This document shows positions 29,468 to 39,945 of a stretch of 64,000 nucleotides of DNA, piece after piece. Position 1 is the stretch's first letter, and each line of letters begins with the position of its first letter. Below the pieces are notes generated by a model. It saw only the letters and a list, made by a program, of their open reading frames with translations. It had not been told where the DNA came from and ran no database searches. Made by a program: the position numbers and the translations under genes. The DNA is from Ruegeria lacuscaerulensis ITI-1157 (GTDB lineage Bacteria > Pseudomonadota > Alphaproteobacteria > Rhodobacterales > Rhodobacteraceae), in NCBI GenBank assembly GCA_000161775.1, contig GG704596.1, positions 747,825 to 811,824 on the forward strand. Direction: 5' to 3'.

Positions 29468-30652
29468 ATGGCTGATGCATTCCTGTCCCACGTTTCGGAC
29501 ACCCTCTCGCAGATCAAGGCGGAAGGCCTGTACAAGACGGAACGAATGATCACCTCGCCCCAGGGCGGCGAGATCACGGTGGGCGGACGTCAGGTCATCA
29601 ACCTGTGTGCCAACAATTACCTGGGTCTGGCCGACCATCCGGCGCTGATCGAAGCCGCGAAAAACGCGATGGAGCCCAAGGGGTTCGGCATGGCCTCGGT
29701 CCGGTTCATCTGCGGCACGCAGGACATCCACCGCGAGCTGGAGCAGCGGCTGGCCAGGTTTCTGGGCAAGGACGATTCGATCCTGTTCGCGGCCTGTTTC
29801 GACGCCAATGGCGGGTTGTTCGAACCCCTGCTGGGCCCCGAGGATGCCATCATCTCGGACAGTCTGAACCATGCCTCGATCATTGACGGGATCCGGCTGT
29901 GCAAGGCCAAACGCTATCGCTACATGAACAATGACATGAACGACCTCGAAGCCTGGCTGAAACAGGCGCGCGCGGACGGGGCCCGGCATATCATGATCGC
30001 GACCGACGGCGTGTTCTCGATGGATGGCTACCTGGCCAACCTGCCCAGGATCCGCGAACTGGCCGACAAATACGACGCGGTCGTGATGGTCGATGACTGT
30101 CACGCCACCGGATTCATGGGGCCGCGCGGCGCGGGCACGCCGGATCATTTCGGCGTGGAGGTGGACATTCTGACCGGGACATTGGGCAAGGCACTTGGGG
30201 GGGCAATCGGCGGCTACATCGCCGGGCCGCAGCCAGTGATCGACCTGCTGCGGCAGCGGGCGCGGCCCTATCTGTTCTCGAACTCGCTGCCGCCCTCCAT
30301 CGTCGCCGCCGGGCTTGAGGCGATCCGCTTGGTCGAAGGCGGCGACATGCTGCGCAAGCAACTGTTCGGCAATACAAAATACTGGCGCGCCGGGCTGGAG
30401 AAGCTGGGGTTCGACCTGCTGCCGGGTGAACACCCGATCATCCCCGTGATGTTGGGCGAGGCGCAGTTGGCGCAGGACATGGCCGCCCGCCTGTTCGACG
30501 AAGGCGTCTATGTCTCGGGCTTCTTCTTCCCGGTGGTCCCGCGCGGCCGGGCCCGCATCCGCACCCAGATGAACGCGGCGCTGACCCGCGACGAGTTGGA
30601 CCGCGCGCTGGCCGCCTTCGGCAAGGTCGGCAAGGAACTGGGGGTGATCTGA
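29468..30652 (+). CDS. kbl: Glycine C-acetyltransferase (2-amino-3-ketobutyrate CoA ligase)
   Basis: A 394-residue PLP enzyme of the alpha-oxoamine synthase group. It has the conserved NYLGLADHP, the [14 protein letters not shown] region [13 protein letters not shown] and the PLP lysine in [18 protein letters not shown] near residue 240. It splits 2-amino-3-ketobutyrate with CoA into glycine and acetyl-CoA. GGAG lies 6 bases before the ATG. Its stop overlaps the tdh start (TGATG), so the threonine pathway is encoded as one unit. Confidence 0.93.
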   Translation: MADAFLSHVSDTLSQIKAEGLYKTERMITSPQGGEITVGGRQVINLCANNYLGLADHPALIEAAKNAMEPKGFGMASVRFICGTQDIHRELEQRLARFLGKDDSILFAACFDANGGLFEPLLGPEDAIISDSLNHASIIDGIRLCKAKRYRYMNNDMNDLEAWLKQARADGARHIMIATDGVFSMDGYLANLPRIRELADKYDAVVMVDDCHATGFMGPRGAGTPDHFGVEVDILTGTLGKALGGAIGGYIAGPQPVIDLLRQRARPYLFSNSLPPSIVAAGLEAIRLVEGGDMLRKQLFGNTKYWRAGLEKLGFDLLPGEHPIIPVMLGEAQLAQDMAARLFDEGVYVSGFFFPVVPRGRARIRTQMNAALTRDELDRALAAFGKVGKELGVI

Positions 30653-31695
30653 TGCGACCCAACACGATGAAAGCGCTGGAGAAGTCCAAGCCCGAGGAAG
30701 GGCTGTGGATGGTGCAGGCCCCGGTCCCCGAGATCGGCCCCGATGAGGTTCTGATCCGGGTGAAGAAGACCGGGATCTGCGGCACCGACATCCATATCTG
30801 GAACTGGGATGAATGGGCAGCGCACACGGTGCCCGTTCCCATGATCACCGGCCACGAATTCGCCGGCGAAATCGTCGAGCTGGGCCGCAACGTGACCGGG
30901 TTGAAGATCGGCCAGCGCTGCTCGGGCGAGGGTCATTTAATTCGCACCGACAGCCGCCAAAGCCGCGCGGGAAAGTTCCACCTTGACCCCGGCACGCGCG
31001 GGATCGGGGTGAACGAACAGGGCGCCTTTGCCCAATACCTGAAACTGCCGGCCTTCAACGTGGTGCCCCTGCCCGACGACATTCCGGACGAGATCGGCGC
31101 GATACTCGACCCGCTGGGCAATGCGGTGCACACCGCGCTGAGCTTCGATCTGCTGGGCGAGGACGTGTTGATCACCGGCGCCGGCCCGATCGGGATCATG
31201 GCCGCTGCGGTGGCCCGCCACGCGGGCGCCCGGCATGTGGTGATCACCGACATCAACCCCGATCGGCTGGCGCTGGCGCGGCATGTCGTGCCCTCGGTCC
31301 GGGCGGTGAACGTGGCCGAGGAAGAGCTGCAATCGGTGATTTCCGACCTGGGCATGAGCCAGGGGTTCGACGTGGGGCTGGAAATGTCGGGCTCGCAGGC
31401 GGCGCTGGACCAGATGGTCGAGGCGCTGGTGATGGGCGGCAAGATCGCCCTGCTGGGCATTCCGCCCGGCAAATCGCCCGTCGACTGGAGCCGCATCGTG
31501 TTCAAGGCGATCACCATCAAGGGCGTCTACGGCCGCGAGATGTTCGAGACCTGGTACAAGATGATCGCGATGCTGCAGAACGGGCTGGATGTCAGCCGGG
31601 TCATCACCCATCGCTTTGCCGCCGATGACTTTGCGCAGGGCTTTGCCGCCATGAAATCGGGAAAATCGGGCAAGGTGGTGCTAGACTGGACCTGA
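30652..31695 (+). CDS. tdh: L-threonine 3-dehydrogenase
   Basis: A 347-residue zinc alcohol dehydrogenase family enzyme oxidising threonine to 2-amino-3-ketobutyrate with NAD+. Catalytic zinc residues are seen in TGICGTDIH (Cys 43), GHEFAGE and GEGH; the NAD site is [21 protein letters not shown]. The usual structural-zinc lobe with four cysteines is absent: the segment reads [21 protein letters not shown]. The start could be 30652 or the ATG at 30667. The product feeds Kbl encoded just upstream. Confidence 0.92.
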   Translation: MRPNTMKALEKSKPEEGLWMVQAPVPEIGPDEVLIRVKKTGICGTDIHIWNWDEWAAHTVPVPMITGHEFAGEIVELGRNVTGLKIGQRCSGEGHLIRTDSRQSRAGKFHLDPGTRGIGVNEQGAFAQYLKLPAFNVVPLPDDIPDEIGAILDPLGNAVHTALSFDLLGEDVLITGAGPIGIMAAAVARHAGARHVVITDINPDRLALARHVVPSVRAVNVAEEELQSVISDLGMSQGFDVGLEMSGSQAALDQMVEALVMGGKIALLGIPPGKSPVDWSRIVFKAITIKGVYGREMFETWYKMIAMLQNGLDVSRVITHRFAADDFAQGFAAMKSGKSGKVVLDWT

Positions 31696-31759
31696 CCCTC
31701 TGGATAGTTGCAAACGCACCTTCTAGACAGGTGCGCACACATGCCGGGGAGGAAGTGAG

Positions 31760-32647
31760 ATGGCCGACAAAGCCAAGGGCGACCGCCCGCTGGAACGAGG
31801 AATCGAAGACACGCTGGTAACCGATTTCGCGGACACGCACCGCAAAAGCTATGGCGATTTCCTGCAACTCAAGACCCTGCTGAACCTGCAAAAAACCTTT
31901 CAGGACCCGGCCCAACCGGATGAGATGCTGTTCATCATCATCCACCAGGTCAGCGAGCTGTGGCTGAAACTGATGCACCATCAGCTGGTCGAAGTGCGCC
32001 GGTTCCTGCAGCAGGATGAGTTCGGCCCCGCGATGAAGAACCTGGACCGGATCAAAGCGATCCAGAGGCAGTTGATCGCCGCGTGGGAAACCCTGCTGAC
32101 CATGACGCCCGCCGACTACAAGACCTTCCGCAAGGCGCTGGGCAATTCATCCGGCTTCCAGAGCTACGGCTATCGCCAGATCGAGTTCATCCTGGGCAAC
32201 AAGGACACCGCCACCCTGAAGGTGCATGAACACGACCCCGAAGTGATGGAGATGCTGACCGCCGCCCTGGTCAAGCCGTCGCTGTATGACGAGGTGCTGC
32301 ACATGCTGGCGCGGCAGGGGTTCGACGTGCCGCAGGACCTGTTGGACCGGGACTATTCAAAGACCTATTCCGGCGATCCGCGCATCGTGAAGATCTGGGC
32401 CGAGATCTACCGGAACACAGGCCGGTACTGGGACTTGTATGCGCTGGCCGAAAAACTGATGGATGTGGAATCGCTGTTTCAGCGGTGGCGGTTCGACCAT
32501 GCGACCGCCGTCGAACGTGTAATCGGCATGCAGCCCGGAACAGGCGGCTCCAGCGGTGTGGCCTTCCTGCGCAAAGCGCTGGAGCTGCGATTCTTCCACG
32601 ACCTTTATGACGTGCGCACCGACCTGATGTATGGCGGACAGGGCTGA
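31760..32647 (+). CDS. kynA: Tryptophan 2,3-dioxygenase
   Basis: A 295-residue haem dioxygenase opening the indole ring of tryptophan to N-formylkynurenine. Conserved segments are DEMLFIIIHQVSELWLKLMHHQL, NSSGFQSYGYRQIEFILGNK and the haem-histidine region RWRFDHATAVERVIGMQPGTGGSSG. A GAGG lies 6 bases upstream of the ATG. It is 3 bases from a formamidase-like gene, which would take the next step. Confidence 0.93.
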   Translation: MADKAKGDRPLERGIEDTLVTDFADTHRKSYGDFLQLKTLLNLQKTFQDPAQPDEMLFIIIHQVSELWLKLMHHQLVEVRRFLQQDEFGPAMKNLDRIKAIQRQLIAAWETLLTMTPADYKTFRKALGNSSGFQSYGYRQIEFILGNKDTATLKVHEHDPEVMEMLTAALVKPSLYDEVLHMLARQGFDVPQDLLDRDYSKTYSGDPRIVKIWAEIYRNTGRYWDLYALAEKLMDVESLFQRWRFDHATAVERVIGMQPGTGGSSGVAFLRKALELRFFHDLYDVRTDLMYGGQG

Positions 32648-32650
32648 GCC

Positions 32651-33478
32651 ATGCTGTATCGTGGTTTTACCCAAGACGAGCTGGAGCGCGAATACGCGCC
32701 CAGTTCGATGATCGGCGGCGACCTTGCGCCTTATCTGGCGGCCTATTCGGCGCTCAGCGCGCAGGCGCGGGCGCAACTGACGGTGCAAGAGAACCTCGGC
32801 TATGGCGACGCGCCCGCGCAGGTGCTGGATTTCTTTCCCGCACGCACGCCCGGCGCACCGCTGCATGTGTTCATCCATGGCGGCTATTGGCAGGCGCTCA
32901 GCCAACGCGACTCGGCGATGATGGCGCCCGCGCTGGTCCAAGGCGGGCAGGCCTTTGCGACGGTGAACTACACTCTCGCCCCCGACGGGCGGCTGGGCCA
33001 GATGGTCGAGGAATGCCGAACCGCGCTGATGTGGCTGGCCACCCAGGCCAAGTCGCTGGGGTTCGATGCCTCGCATGTCACCCTGTCCGGGCACAGCGCC
33101 GGCGCGCATCTGGCGGCGATGGTCATGGCGACCTCGGCCGACCAGTTCGCCCGGATCGGCCTGCGGGTGCGCGAAGTCATCCTGATCAGCGGTGTCTACG
33201 ACCTGGAACCGATCAGCCTGACCCCGGTCAACGATCCCCTGCAGCTGACCCCGGTCGAGCTGCACGACCTGTCCCCCATCCTGAACCTGCCCGCGCCCGG
33301 GCCGCGCTATCGGGTCACGGTGGGCGAGCGGGACACCGGCGAGTTCATCCGGCAGAGCCGCGACTTTGCCGAAGCGTTGCGCAAGGCCGGGCATGCCGTC
33401 AGCTTTGACCTGCAGCCGGGCACGCACCATTTCGATATCATCCTCAAGGACGGGACGTTTTTGAACGACCACCCCTGA
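32651..33478 (+). CDS. Alpha/beta hydrolase, probable kynurenine formamidase
   Basis: A 275-residue alpha/beta hydrolase with the oxyanion motif HGGYW (residues 76-80), the nucleophile GHSAGAH near residue 142 and a C-terminal HHF. The HGGxW motif and length match the BNA7/AFMID-type arylformamidase rather than the usual bacterial KynB. Directly after kynA with a 3-base gap, it most likely converts formylkynurenine to kynurenine. No kynU is nearby, so later steps lie elsewhere. Confidence 0.75.
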   Translation: MLYRGFTQDELEREYAPSSMIGGDLAPYLAAYSALSAQARAQLTVQENLGYGDAPAQVLDFFPARTPGAPLHVFIHGGYWQALSQRDSAMMAPALVQGGQAFATVNYTLAPDGRLGQMVEECRTALMWLATQAKSLGFDASHVTLSGHSAGAHLAAMVMATSADQFARIGLRVREVILISGVYDLEPISLTPVNDPLQLTPVELHDLSPILNLPAPGPRYRVTVGERDTGEFIRQSRDFAEALRKAGHAVSFDLQPGTHHFDIILKDGTFLNDHP

Positions 33479-33484
33479 AAACGA

Positions 33485-33512
33485 AAACGGCGGCCCCTGG
33501 GGACCGCCGTTT
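33485..33512. terminator. Bidirectional terminator between the hydrolase gene and infB
   Basis: AAACGGCGG and CCGCCGTTT form a 9-base stem flanked by A and T runs on the two sides, serving convergent genes. Confidence 0.85.
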
Positions 33513-33530
33513 CTTTCACTTTCGACCGGA

Positions 33531-36014
33531 TCAATCCAGCGTGCGGGTGACTTCCTCGCGCTCGAAGATCTCGATCACGTCGCCGGGGCGGATATCGTCG
33601 TAGTTCTCGAACGCCATACCGCATTCCTGACCCGACTGAACCTCGGCCACTTCGTCCTTGAAGCGCTTCAGCGTCTTCAGCGTGCCTTCGTGGATCACCA
33701 CGTTGTCGCGCAGCAGGCGCACGCCGGCCGAACGGCGGGCAACACCCTCGGTGACCAGACAGCCGGCAACCTTGCCGACGCCGGTGACCTTGAACACTTC
33801 CTTGATCTCGGCATAGCCGATGAACTTCTCGCGGATCTCCGCGCTCAGCAGGCCCGAGGCGGCGGCTTTGACGTCATCCACCAGGTCGTAGATCACCGAG
33901 TAGTAGCGGATCTCGACGCCCTTCTGGTTGGCGGTGTTGCGTGCCGATGCGTTGGCCCGCACGTTGAAGCCGATGACCGGAGCCCCCGACGCTTCGGCCA
34001 GGCCGATATCGGTTTCGGTGATGGCGCCGACGCCCGAGTGCAGCACGCGCACGCGCACCTCGTCGTTACCGATCTTCTCCATCGCCTGAACGATGGCCTC
34101 GGCCGAACCCTGCACGTCGGCCTTGACCAGAATGGGCAGCTCGGCCACGTTCTCGTCTTCCTTGGCCTTCTGCATCAGCTGTTCCAGCGTGGTCGCGGCA
34201 CCGGCGGCGGCGCGCTTGTCCTTGGCGACCTGCGCGCGGTACTCGGCGATCTCGCGGGCCTGCGCCTCGGTCTCGGTCACGTTCAGAACGTCACCGGCCT
34301 CGGGCGTACCGTTGAGACCCAGCACCTCGACCGGAACCGAAGGCCCGGCCTCCTGGACGCGCTCGCCCTTGTCGTTGATCAGCGCGCGGACCTTGCCGTA
34401 CTGCTCGCCCACGACGAAGATGTCGCCCTGGCGCAGCGTGCCCTTCTGGACCAGAACGGTCGCGACCGGGCCACGGCCCACATCCAGCTGAGCCTCGATC
34501 ACGGCACCTTGCGCGGCCCGGTTCGGGTTGGCCTTCAGTTCCAGAATTTCGGCCTGCAGCGCGATGGCTTCCAGCAGATCGTCCAGACCCTGACCGGTTT
34601 TGGCCGAAACCTCGACATCCTGCACATCGCCGGACATCTTCTCGACGACGATCTCATGCTGCAGCAGATCGGTGCGCACCTTGTCCGGGTTCGCATCGGG
34701 CTTGTCGATCTTGTTGATCGCCACGATCATCGGAACGCCGGCGGCCTTGGCGTGGTTGATCGCCTCGACCGTCTGCGGCATCACCGCATCATCGGCGGCA
34801 ACCACCAGAACCACGATATCCGTCACCTGAGCCCCGCGCGACCGCATCGAGGTAAAGGCCGCGTGGCCCGGCGTATCCAGGAAGGTCAGCGTCGTTCCAT
34901 CGTCGGTCTGCACCTGATAGGCGCCGATATGCTGGGTGATGCCACCGGCCTCACCCGCCACGACTTTCGCGTCGCGGATCGCATCCAGCAGCGAGGTCTT
35001 GCCGTGGTCAACATGGCCCATGATGGTGATGACGGGCGGACGCGGCTGCAGGTCTTCTTCCTTGTCCTCGATGTCTGCGATGACATCCTCGACATCAGCG
35101 TCCGAAACCCGCACGACCTTGTGGCCGAATTCCTCGATGATCAGCTCGGCGGTGTCGGCGTCGATGGTCTGGTTCTGCGTGACCATCATGCCCATGTTCA
35201 TCAGCGACTTGACCACATCGGACACACGTTCGGCCATACGGTTGGCCAGTTCCGAAACGACGATCGCTTCGGGCAGCTGAACCTCGCGGATCACCTTTTC
35301 ACGCTCGACCGCGCCGCCCATGGCTTTCTGGCGCGCGCGCTCCTGCTTGCGTTTCATCGCGGCCATGGACCGCTGGCGGCCACCTTCCCCGCCACGCAGA
35401 GCCTGGTTCAGCGTCAGCTTGCCCGAGCGACGGCCGTCGTCGCGGCCCTTGCCGCGGGTCTGGCGCTGTTCGCGCTCGCGGTCGGTCTTGCGCGGCGCTT
35501 CGGCGGGCGCCTTGCCGGCCGGTGCGGCCTTGGCCATGGGCGCCTCTTTCGCTGCGGCAGCCTCGGCTGCGGCGCGCTGAGCGGCCGTCTCGGCTTCCTT
35601 GCGGTTGCGCTCTTCCTCTTCGGCCTTCTGCCGTGCTTTCTCTTCAGCCTCGCGCTGTTCGCGCTCTTTGGCCTCCTGTTCGGCGCGGCGGCGTTCACGC
35701 TCTTCGGCGCGCGCCTTTTCCTCGGCCTCGCGCTTGGCGGCCTCTTCGGCCTCGCGCGCCTTGGCGGCCTGCAGCGCCTTCAGGCGCCGTGCCATTTCGG
35801 CATCGGAAATACCCGCCGGACGGCGTGAAGGATCACCCGCCGGGGCAGAACCGCCGCTGGGCTTGGTCGCTCCCGGCTTGGGAACCACCACGCGCTTGCG
35901 TTTGGTTTCCACCACGACATTCTTGGTCCGTCCGTGGCTGAAACTCTGTTTCACATTCCCGGGGCGTGCCCCGCCACGCAGACCCAATGTCTTTTTGCCG
36001 TCACTATCGCTCAT
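33531..36014 (-). CDS. infB: Translation initiation factor IF-2
   Basis: An 827-residue GTPase. A long charged N-terminal part (residues 70-190) is Glu/Arg/Lys/Ala coiled coil; an IF2-N domain ([23 protein letters not shown]) follows; the G domain starts near 325 with GHVDHGKTS and has NKIDKPD; then come domains II-IV. IF-2 brings initiator tRNA to the ribosome. It closes the rimP-nusA-ylxR-infB operon. Confidence 0.95.
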   Translation of the reverse strand: MSDSDGKKTLGLRGGARPGNVKQSFSHGRTKNVVVETKRKRVVVPKPGATKPSGGSAPAGDPSRRPAGISDAEMARRLKALQAAKAREAEEAAKREAEEKARAEERERRRAEQEAKEREQREAEEKARQKAEEEERNRKEAETAAQRAAAEAAAAKEAPMAKAAPAGKAPAEAPRKTDREREQRQTRGKGRDDGRRSGKLTLNQALRGGEGGRQRSMAAMKRKQERARQKAMGGAVEREKVIREVQLPEAIVVSELANRMAERVSDVVKSLMNMGMMVTQNQTIDADTAELIIEEFGHKVVRVSDADVEDVIADIEDKEEDLQPRPPVITIMGHVDHGKTSLLDAIRDAKVVAGEAGGITQHIGAYQVQTDDGTTLTFLDTPGHAAFTSMRSRGAQVTDIVVLVVAADDAVMPQTVEAINHAKAAGVPMIVAINKIDKPDANPDKVRTDLLQHEIVVEKMSGDVQDVEVSAKTGQGLDDLLEAIALQAEILELKANPNRAAQGAVIEAQLDVGRGPVATVLVQKGTLRQGDIFVVGEQYGKVRALINDKGERVQEAGPSVPVEVLGLNGTPEAGDVLNVTETEAQAREIAEYRAQVAKDKRAAAGAATTLEQLMQKAKEDENVAELPILVKADVQGSAEAIVQAMEKIGNDEVRVRVLHSGVGAITETDIGLAEASGAPVIGFNVRANASARNTANQKGVEIRYYSVIYDLVDDVKAAASGLLSAEIREKFIGYAEIKEVFKVTGVGKVAGCLVTEGVARRSAGVRLLRDNVVIHEGTLKTLKRFKDEVAEVQSGQECGMAFENYDDIRPGDVIEIFEREEVTRTLD

Positions 36015-36022
36015 AAAGCTTC

Positions 36023-36646
36023 TTACCCTTCCGCGCGGCCCTTGCCGCCGTCATCCATTTCGCGCAAGCCACGCAGGCGCTGCGCTTCCTCTACAACACG
36101 TTTGGCGAGTCCGCCAGAGGCGAGCGCCGCATGAATCACCGTTTGGCGTCCAAATGCCTGCCCAAGCTCGTCCGCGGTCAGCCAGCCGATATATTTGCCG
36201 AAATGCGGCGTGCTCAGCTTGGACTTGCCGCGCCCCGACCCGTCAACCGCCTGAATCAGCACCCAGGCCTGTTCCCGGTCCAGCCAGGTCTTGACCTTTT
36301 CATAGCCGGCGACCGCGTCACCCGACTTGCGCGCCAGGCTGATCAGTTCAACCACCCGCCGCGACAATTGGCGTTCCACCTCGTCCACCAGATTCTGCGG
36401 CACAGTGACCTGCGCCTTGAACCCGCGCGCGAACAGCTTCTTGCCAACCGCCGTATCCAGCGCCTTGCGGTCCGCCGAGACATAGACCCCACGACCCGGC
36501 AATTTCGCCGCGACGTCCGGAAAAACCTGCCCGTCCGGGCCGGTCACGAAGCGGATCAGGCCGAATTTCGGCTGCACCTCGCCCGTGGCGATGCATTTCC
36601 GCTCTGGCCCGTCGGACCGATCCTTATGGACGCCACCGCGACTCAT
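36023..36646 (-). CDS. YlxR (DUF448) fused to an L7Ae-like RNA-binding domain
   Basis: A 207-residue protein. Residues about 10-85 are a YlxR domain ([19 protein letters not shown] ... [14 protein letters not shown]); residues about 95-190 resemble ribosomal L7Ae/L30e ([22 protein letters not shown]). Both bind RNA. The two-domain form is usual in alphaproteobacteria; elsewhere ylxR and the L7Ae-like gene are separate. It lies 22 bases after nusA and 8 before infB. Confidence 0.88.
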   Translation of the reverse strand: MSRGGVHKDRSDGPERKCIATGEVQPKFGLIRFVTGPDGQVFPDVAAKLPGRGVYVSADRKALDTAVGKKLFARGFKAQVTVPQNLVDEVERQLSRRVVELISLARKSGDAVAGYEKVKTWLDREQAWVLIQAVDGSGRGKSKLSTPHFGKYIGWLTADELGQAFGRQTVIHAALASGGLAKRVVEEAQRLRGLREMDDGGKGRAEG

Positions 36647-36668
36647 TTACTTTACCCGAGGCCCGCAA

Positions 36669-38351
36669 TCAGGCCTCGGCCTCCTCTTCCACTGCTTCGC
36701 CCTCGGCGTCTTCCTCGGGCTGCTCCAACTCGGCCGGATCGACCCAGCCCAGCATGACCCGCGCGGTCATGACCAGATCCTGCGCCTCTTCCAGCGTCAC
36801 GCCGAAGGGTTCCAAGATACCGTCATCCTTGACACGCTGGCCGTCAACCGTGGTCCAGCCGCCGGCCAGTTCCCAGTCGGCGCAGGTGGCAAAGTCCTCG
36901 AGCGTTTTCACGCCGTCCTTGGCCAATGCTTCAACCATCTGGGGTGTCAGGCCTTCAAATTCAATGAGGCTGTCCTCGGCACCCAGCGCGCGGGCGTTGT
37001 CCAGCGCCGCCTTGGCCTGGGCCTCGATGACGTCGCGAGCGCGGGCCTGCAACTCTTGCGCGGTGCCTTCGTCGACACCGTCGATCACCAGCAGCTCGTC
37101 CAGCTCGACATAGGCGACCTCTTCGAGGTTGGTGAATCCTTCGGCTACCAGAAGCTGGGCGAAGAATTCGTCCAAGTCGAGGCTGTCCATGAACAGCTTG
37201 GTCCGCGCTTCGAACTCTTTCTGACGGCGGGCCGATTCTTCGGCCTCGGTCATGATGTCGATGTCCAGACCGGTCAACTGGCTGGCCAGGCGCACGTTCT
37301 GACCACGGCGGCCGATCGCCAGAGACAGCTGTTCCTCGGGCACGACGACCTCGATCTTCCCGGCTTCCTCGTCCAGAACCACCTTGGAAACCTCGGCGGG
37401 CTGCAGCGCGTTCACCAGGAAGGTCGGTTGATCCTCGTTCCACGGAATGATGTCGATCTTTTCGCCCTGCAGCTCGTTCACGACGGCCTGCACGCGGCTG
37501 CCGCGCATACCGACACAGGCGCCGACGGGGTCGATCGAGTTGTCATGCGAGATCACGGCGATCTTGGCGCGCGATCCGGGGTCACGGGCCACGGCCTTGA
37601 TCTCGATGATGCCGTCATAGATTTCCGGCACTTCCATCTTGAACAGCTCGGCCATGAACTCGGGCGCGGTGCGCGACAGGAAGATCTGGTGACCGCGCGG
37701 TTCACGGCGGACTTCCTTGATGTAGGCGCGCACCCGGTCGTTGGGGCGATAGCTTTCGCGGCCGATCTTGTCGTTGCGGCGCAGAACCGCCTCGGCCCCG
37801 CCCAGATCGACGATCACGTTGCCGAATTCCTCGCGCTTGACGGCGCCGTTGATAATGGTGCCGACGCGATCCTTGAAATCTTCGTACTGGCGGTCACGCT
37901 CGGCCTCACGGACCTTCTGCAGGATGACCTGTTTGGCCGACTGCGCGGCGATCCGGCCCATTTCCACGGGCGGCACCTCTTCCTGCAACACGTCGCCCAC
38001 CTGCGGACCGGTCGAAAAATCCTCGATCGGCTGTCCGTCGCGCAGCCAGACCGCGCGGCCATCCTTGCTGGGTTCGAAATAGGCGCGCGCCTGATCGACG
38101 GTCATCTCGGCCTGATAGTTCTCGAGCTCTTCATCATCGACCACGGTGCGCACGCGGGTAAAGGTCGCCCTGCCGGTCTTGCGGTCGATCGAAACGCGGA
38201 TGTCCATCTCGGCGCCGTAGCGGCTCTTGGCGGCGCGGGCGAGCGATTCTTCCATCGCCTCGACGACCAGACCGGGGTCGATCATCTTTTCGCGGGCCAC
38301 GGCCTCGGCGGTCTGCAGCAGCTCCAGCTGGTTGGCTGAGGTGATTGCCAT
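36669..38351 (-). CDS. nusA: Transcription termination/antitermination factor NusA
   Basis: A 560-residue protein: N-terminal polymerase-binding domain (about 1-130), S1 (about 135-200, [20 protein letters not shown] after it), two KH domains ([33 protein letters not shown]) and two acidic C-terminal repeats ending in a Glu-rich tail. It modulates pausing and termination and may autoregulate this operon. ATG overlaps the rimP stop. Confidence 0.95.
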   Translation of the reverse strand: MAITSANQLELLQTAEAVAREKMIDPGLVVEAMEESLARAAKSRYGAEMDIRVSIDRKTGRATFTRVRTVVDDEELENYQAEMTVDQARAYFEPSKDGRAVWLRDGQPIEDFSTGPQVGDVLQEEVPPVEMGRIAAQSAKQVILQKVREAERDRQYEDFKDRVGTIINGAVKREEFGNVIVDLGGAEAVLRRNDKIGRESYRPNDRVRAYIKEVRREPRGHQIFLSRTAPEFMAELFKMEVPEIYDGIIEIKAVARDPGSRAKIAVISHDNSIDPVGACVGMRGSRVQAVVNELQGEKIDIIPWNEDQPTFLVNALQPAEVSKVVLDEEAGKIEVVVPEEQLSLAIGRRGQNVRLASQLTGLDIDIMTEAEESARRQKEFEARTKLFMDSLDLDEFFAQLLVAEGFTNLEEVAYVELDELLVIDGVDEGTAQELQARARDVIEAQAKAALDNARALGAEDSLIEFEGLTPQMVEALAKDGVKTLEDFATCADWELAGGWTTVDGQRVKDDGILEPFGVTLEEAQDLVMTARVMLGWVDPAELEQPEEDAEGEAVEEEAEA

Positions 38352-38941
38352 CAGTTCGTCTCCTCTTCGGACCCTTCGGTCTCAATCTGGTCGAAAGCGT
38401 TTTCGTTCAGGGCGCCGGCATCCTTGCGCTGGCGCAGCATTTCCTTGATCAGGTCATCGGTCAGGACCAGCTTGGCGTCGCTCAGCCAGTCGAATTGCAG
38501 ACCGATTGTCACGGTCTCGTCGCCGTTGGGGATGTTGATCAGAACCTCATCCCCCTCGACACCGGCCAGTTCCCCCTTGAAGCGGCGGCGGCCGTCGATC
38601 AGTTCGGTGGTTTCCAGCTTGGCCTCGTATCCCTCGAACATCTCGAAATCCTTCAGCCGCGTCAGCGGCCGGTCGATGCCGGGACTGGACACCTCGAGCG
38701 TATAGGCGTCAAGGATCGGGTCCTCGACGTCCAGCGTTGCGCTGACCGCGTTCGAGATCTCGGCGCAATCATCCACCTCGATGCCGCCATCGGGCTTGTC
38801 GGCCATGATCTGCAGCGTGGTCTGCTTGCCGCTCATCAGGCGGATGCGGACCAACTCATACCCCAGATCCTCGATCACCGGAGTGATGATCTCGGCCAGT
38901 CGTCGGTCGATCGCCGCCTTGGCTATCAGGTCGTTTGTCAT
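38351..38941 (-). CDS. rimP: Ribosome maturation factor RimP
   Basis: A 196-residue protein with the two RimP domains: [45 protein letters not shown], with [11 protein letters not shown], and a C-terminal SH3-like barrel. It helps mature the 30S subunit. It starts the rimP-nusA-ylxR-infB operon, overlapping nusA by one base. A strong hairpin with a U tract is 28 bases upstream of its start. Confidence 0.92.
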   Translation of the reverse strand: MTNDLIAKAAIDRRLAEIITPVIEDLGYELVRIRLMSGKQTTLQIMADKPDGGIEVDDCAEISNAVSATLDVEDPILDAYTLEVSSPGIDRPLTRLKDFEMFEGYEAKLETTELIDGRRRFKGELAGVEGDEVLINIPNGDETVTIGLQFDWLSDAKLVLTDDLIKEMLRQRKDAGALNENAFDQIETEGSEEETN

Positions 38942-39123
38942 ATGGTGCTCTACCCTTCAATCGGGCACAAAAAAACGGGCGCGCGGCCCGTCGAACTTTC
39001 CGGTGGAGCCCCGGACCGCTGGTCCGACACGCCGCTGTTGCAACTGCATATACGCAGGACTACCCGAGTCTGCAACCCCTACCGTCATCCAATGGTGATT
39101 TGGCACCCTGTTCCGGGCAGATT
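38942..39123 (-). promoter_or_regulatory. rimP leader with terminator-type hairpin
   Basis: Read on the minus strand, a stem CGGACC/GGTCCG (39012-39026) is followed by ACGGGC/GCCCGT (38975-38991) and a run of seven T (38969-38975), ending 28 bases before the rimP ATG. It either terminates the upstream pip unit or attenuates the rimP-nusA operon. No tRNA gene was recognised here, unlike the E. coli leader. Confidence 0.5.
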
Positions 39124-39945
39124 TCAGGCCATCCACCAGCGTTCGGCGATGCGGCCATCGTCCAGTGGGGCACCCCGACCGATCCTGCGCGGCAGGCCAA
39201 CGGTGCCGGAAATCGCCAATGTCAGCTCCGCTTCGCTGGGAAAGAACCGCACGTCACCCAAACCGCGCACGCCGTGCGGCGCCGGCAGCACCGACACATC
39301 TACATAGCGGTCGCGCAGGGCCTCGGCGCGCACGGCCGGGTCGGGGATCACGATGATGTCGACCGCGCCCAGCCAGCCGGCCTGGCCATCCTTGTAATGG
39401 CCCTCGACCCGGCGGCCGCGGAAATGGCGCCCGTCCTCGGCCCGTTCGACCCGGTAACACCCGGTGCCGTTCGCCTGCTGTAGCGGCGAAACGCTCTGCC
39501 CGTCGCGGGTGATGACAAACCGGGTATCGGCCAGCAGGAAAGGCAGGCCGGGGTTGGCCTCGGCCAGTTCGATCCGGATGCGGTCCGGCGCCAACGCTTC
39601 GGCGCGCCCGACCTCGGACAGGACCGCCAGAACATCCCCGGCCGTCAGCGCCGCGCCGTCGTGAAACATTGCATCCGCACGCAGGTCGAAGGTCCAGACC
39701 CGGGCCTCGGAATCGGTCTGCCAGGCGGTCGCCAGCTCGCCGCGCAGAGTGCCGTCCGGCGCGATCTCGGTCAGGGTGTCGAACGCCGCGCCCCGGGCCA
39801 GCCGGTCCAGGCTGTCGTCACGCGGCACGGCGATGCGCAGCACGCCACCCGATTTAGGTGTATCCGCCAGCGAGGCCCCCGTCGCGGCCAGCAGGGCTGC
39901 GGCGGCACCCGAGGTGAACAGGGCACGGCGGTCGATGCGGGTCAT
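39124..39945 (-). CDS. Short family-5 ABC transporter substrate-binding-like protein
   Basis: A 273-residue exported protein: N-terminal signal with a twin-arginine-like RIDRRALFTSGAAAALLAATGASLA, then the family-5 peptide/nickel binding core (SGGVLRIAVPRDDSLDRLARGAAFDTLTEIAPDGTLRGELATAW). Ordinary members have about 500 residues; this one lacks the second half of the fold and ends RIAERWWMA. No permease or ATPase gene is adjacent. It overlaps the pip stop (ATGA), so the two are coupled. Function uncertain. Confidence 0.65.
   Translation of the reverse strand: MTRIDRRALFTSGAAAALLAATGASLADTPKSGGVLRIAVPRDDSLDRLARGAAFDTLTEIAPDGTLRGELATAWQTDSEARVWTFDLRADAMFHDGAALTAGDVLAVLSEVGRAEALAPDRIRIELAEANPGLPFLLADTRFVITRDGQSVSPLQQANGTGCYRVERAEDGRHFRGRRVEGHYKDGQAGWLGAVDIIVIPDPAVRAEALRDRYVDVSVLPAPHGVRGLGDVRFFPSEAELTLAISGTVGLPRRIGRGAPLDDGRIAERWWMA

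Noticed and set aside
33690..35828. 712-codon open frame on the plus strand opposite infB
   Set aside because: Low-complexity shadow of the infB coding strand with no recognisable motif.
38942..39123. tRNA gene in the rimP leader, as in E. coli
   Set aside because: No cloverleaf or TTCNANNC-type T arm could be found.
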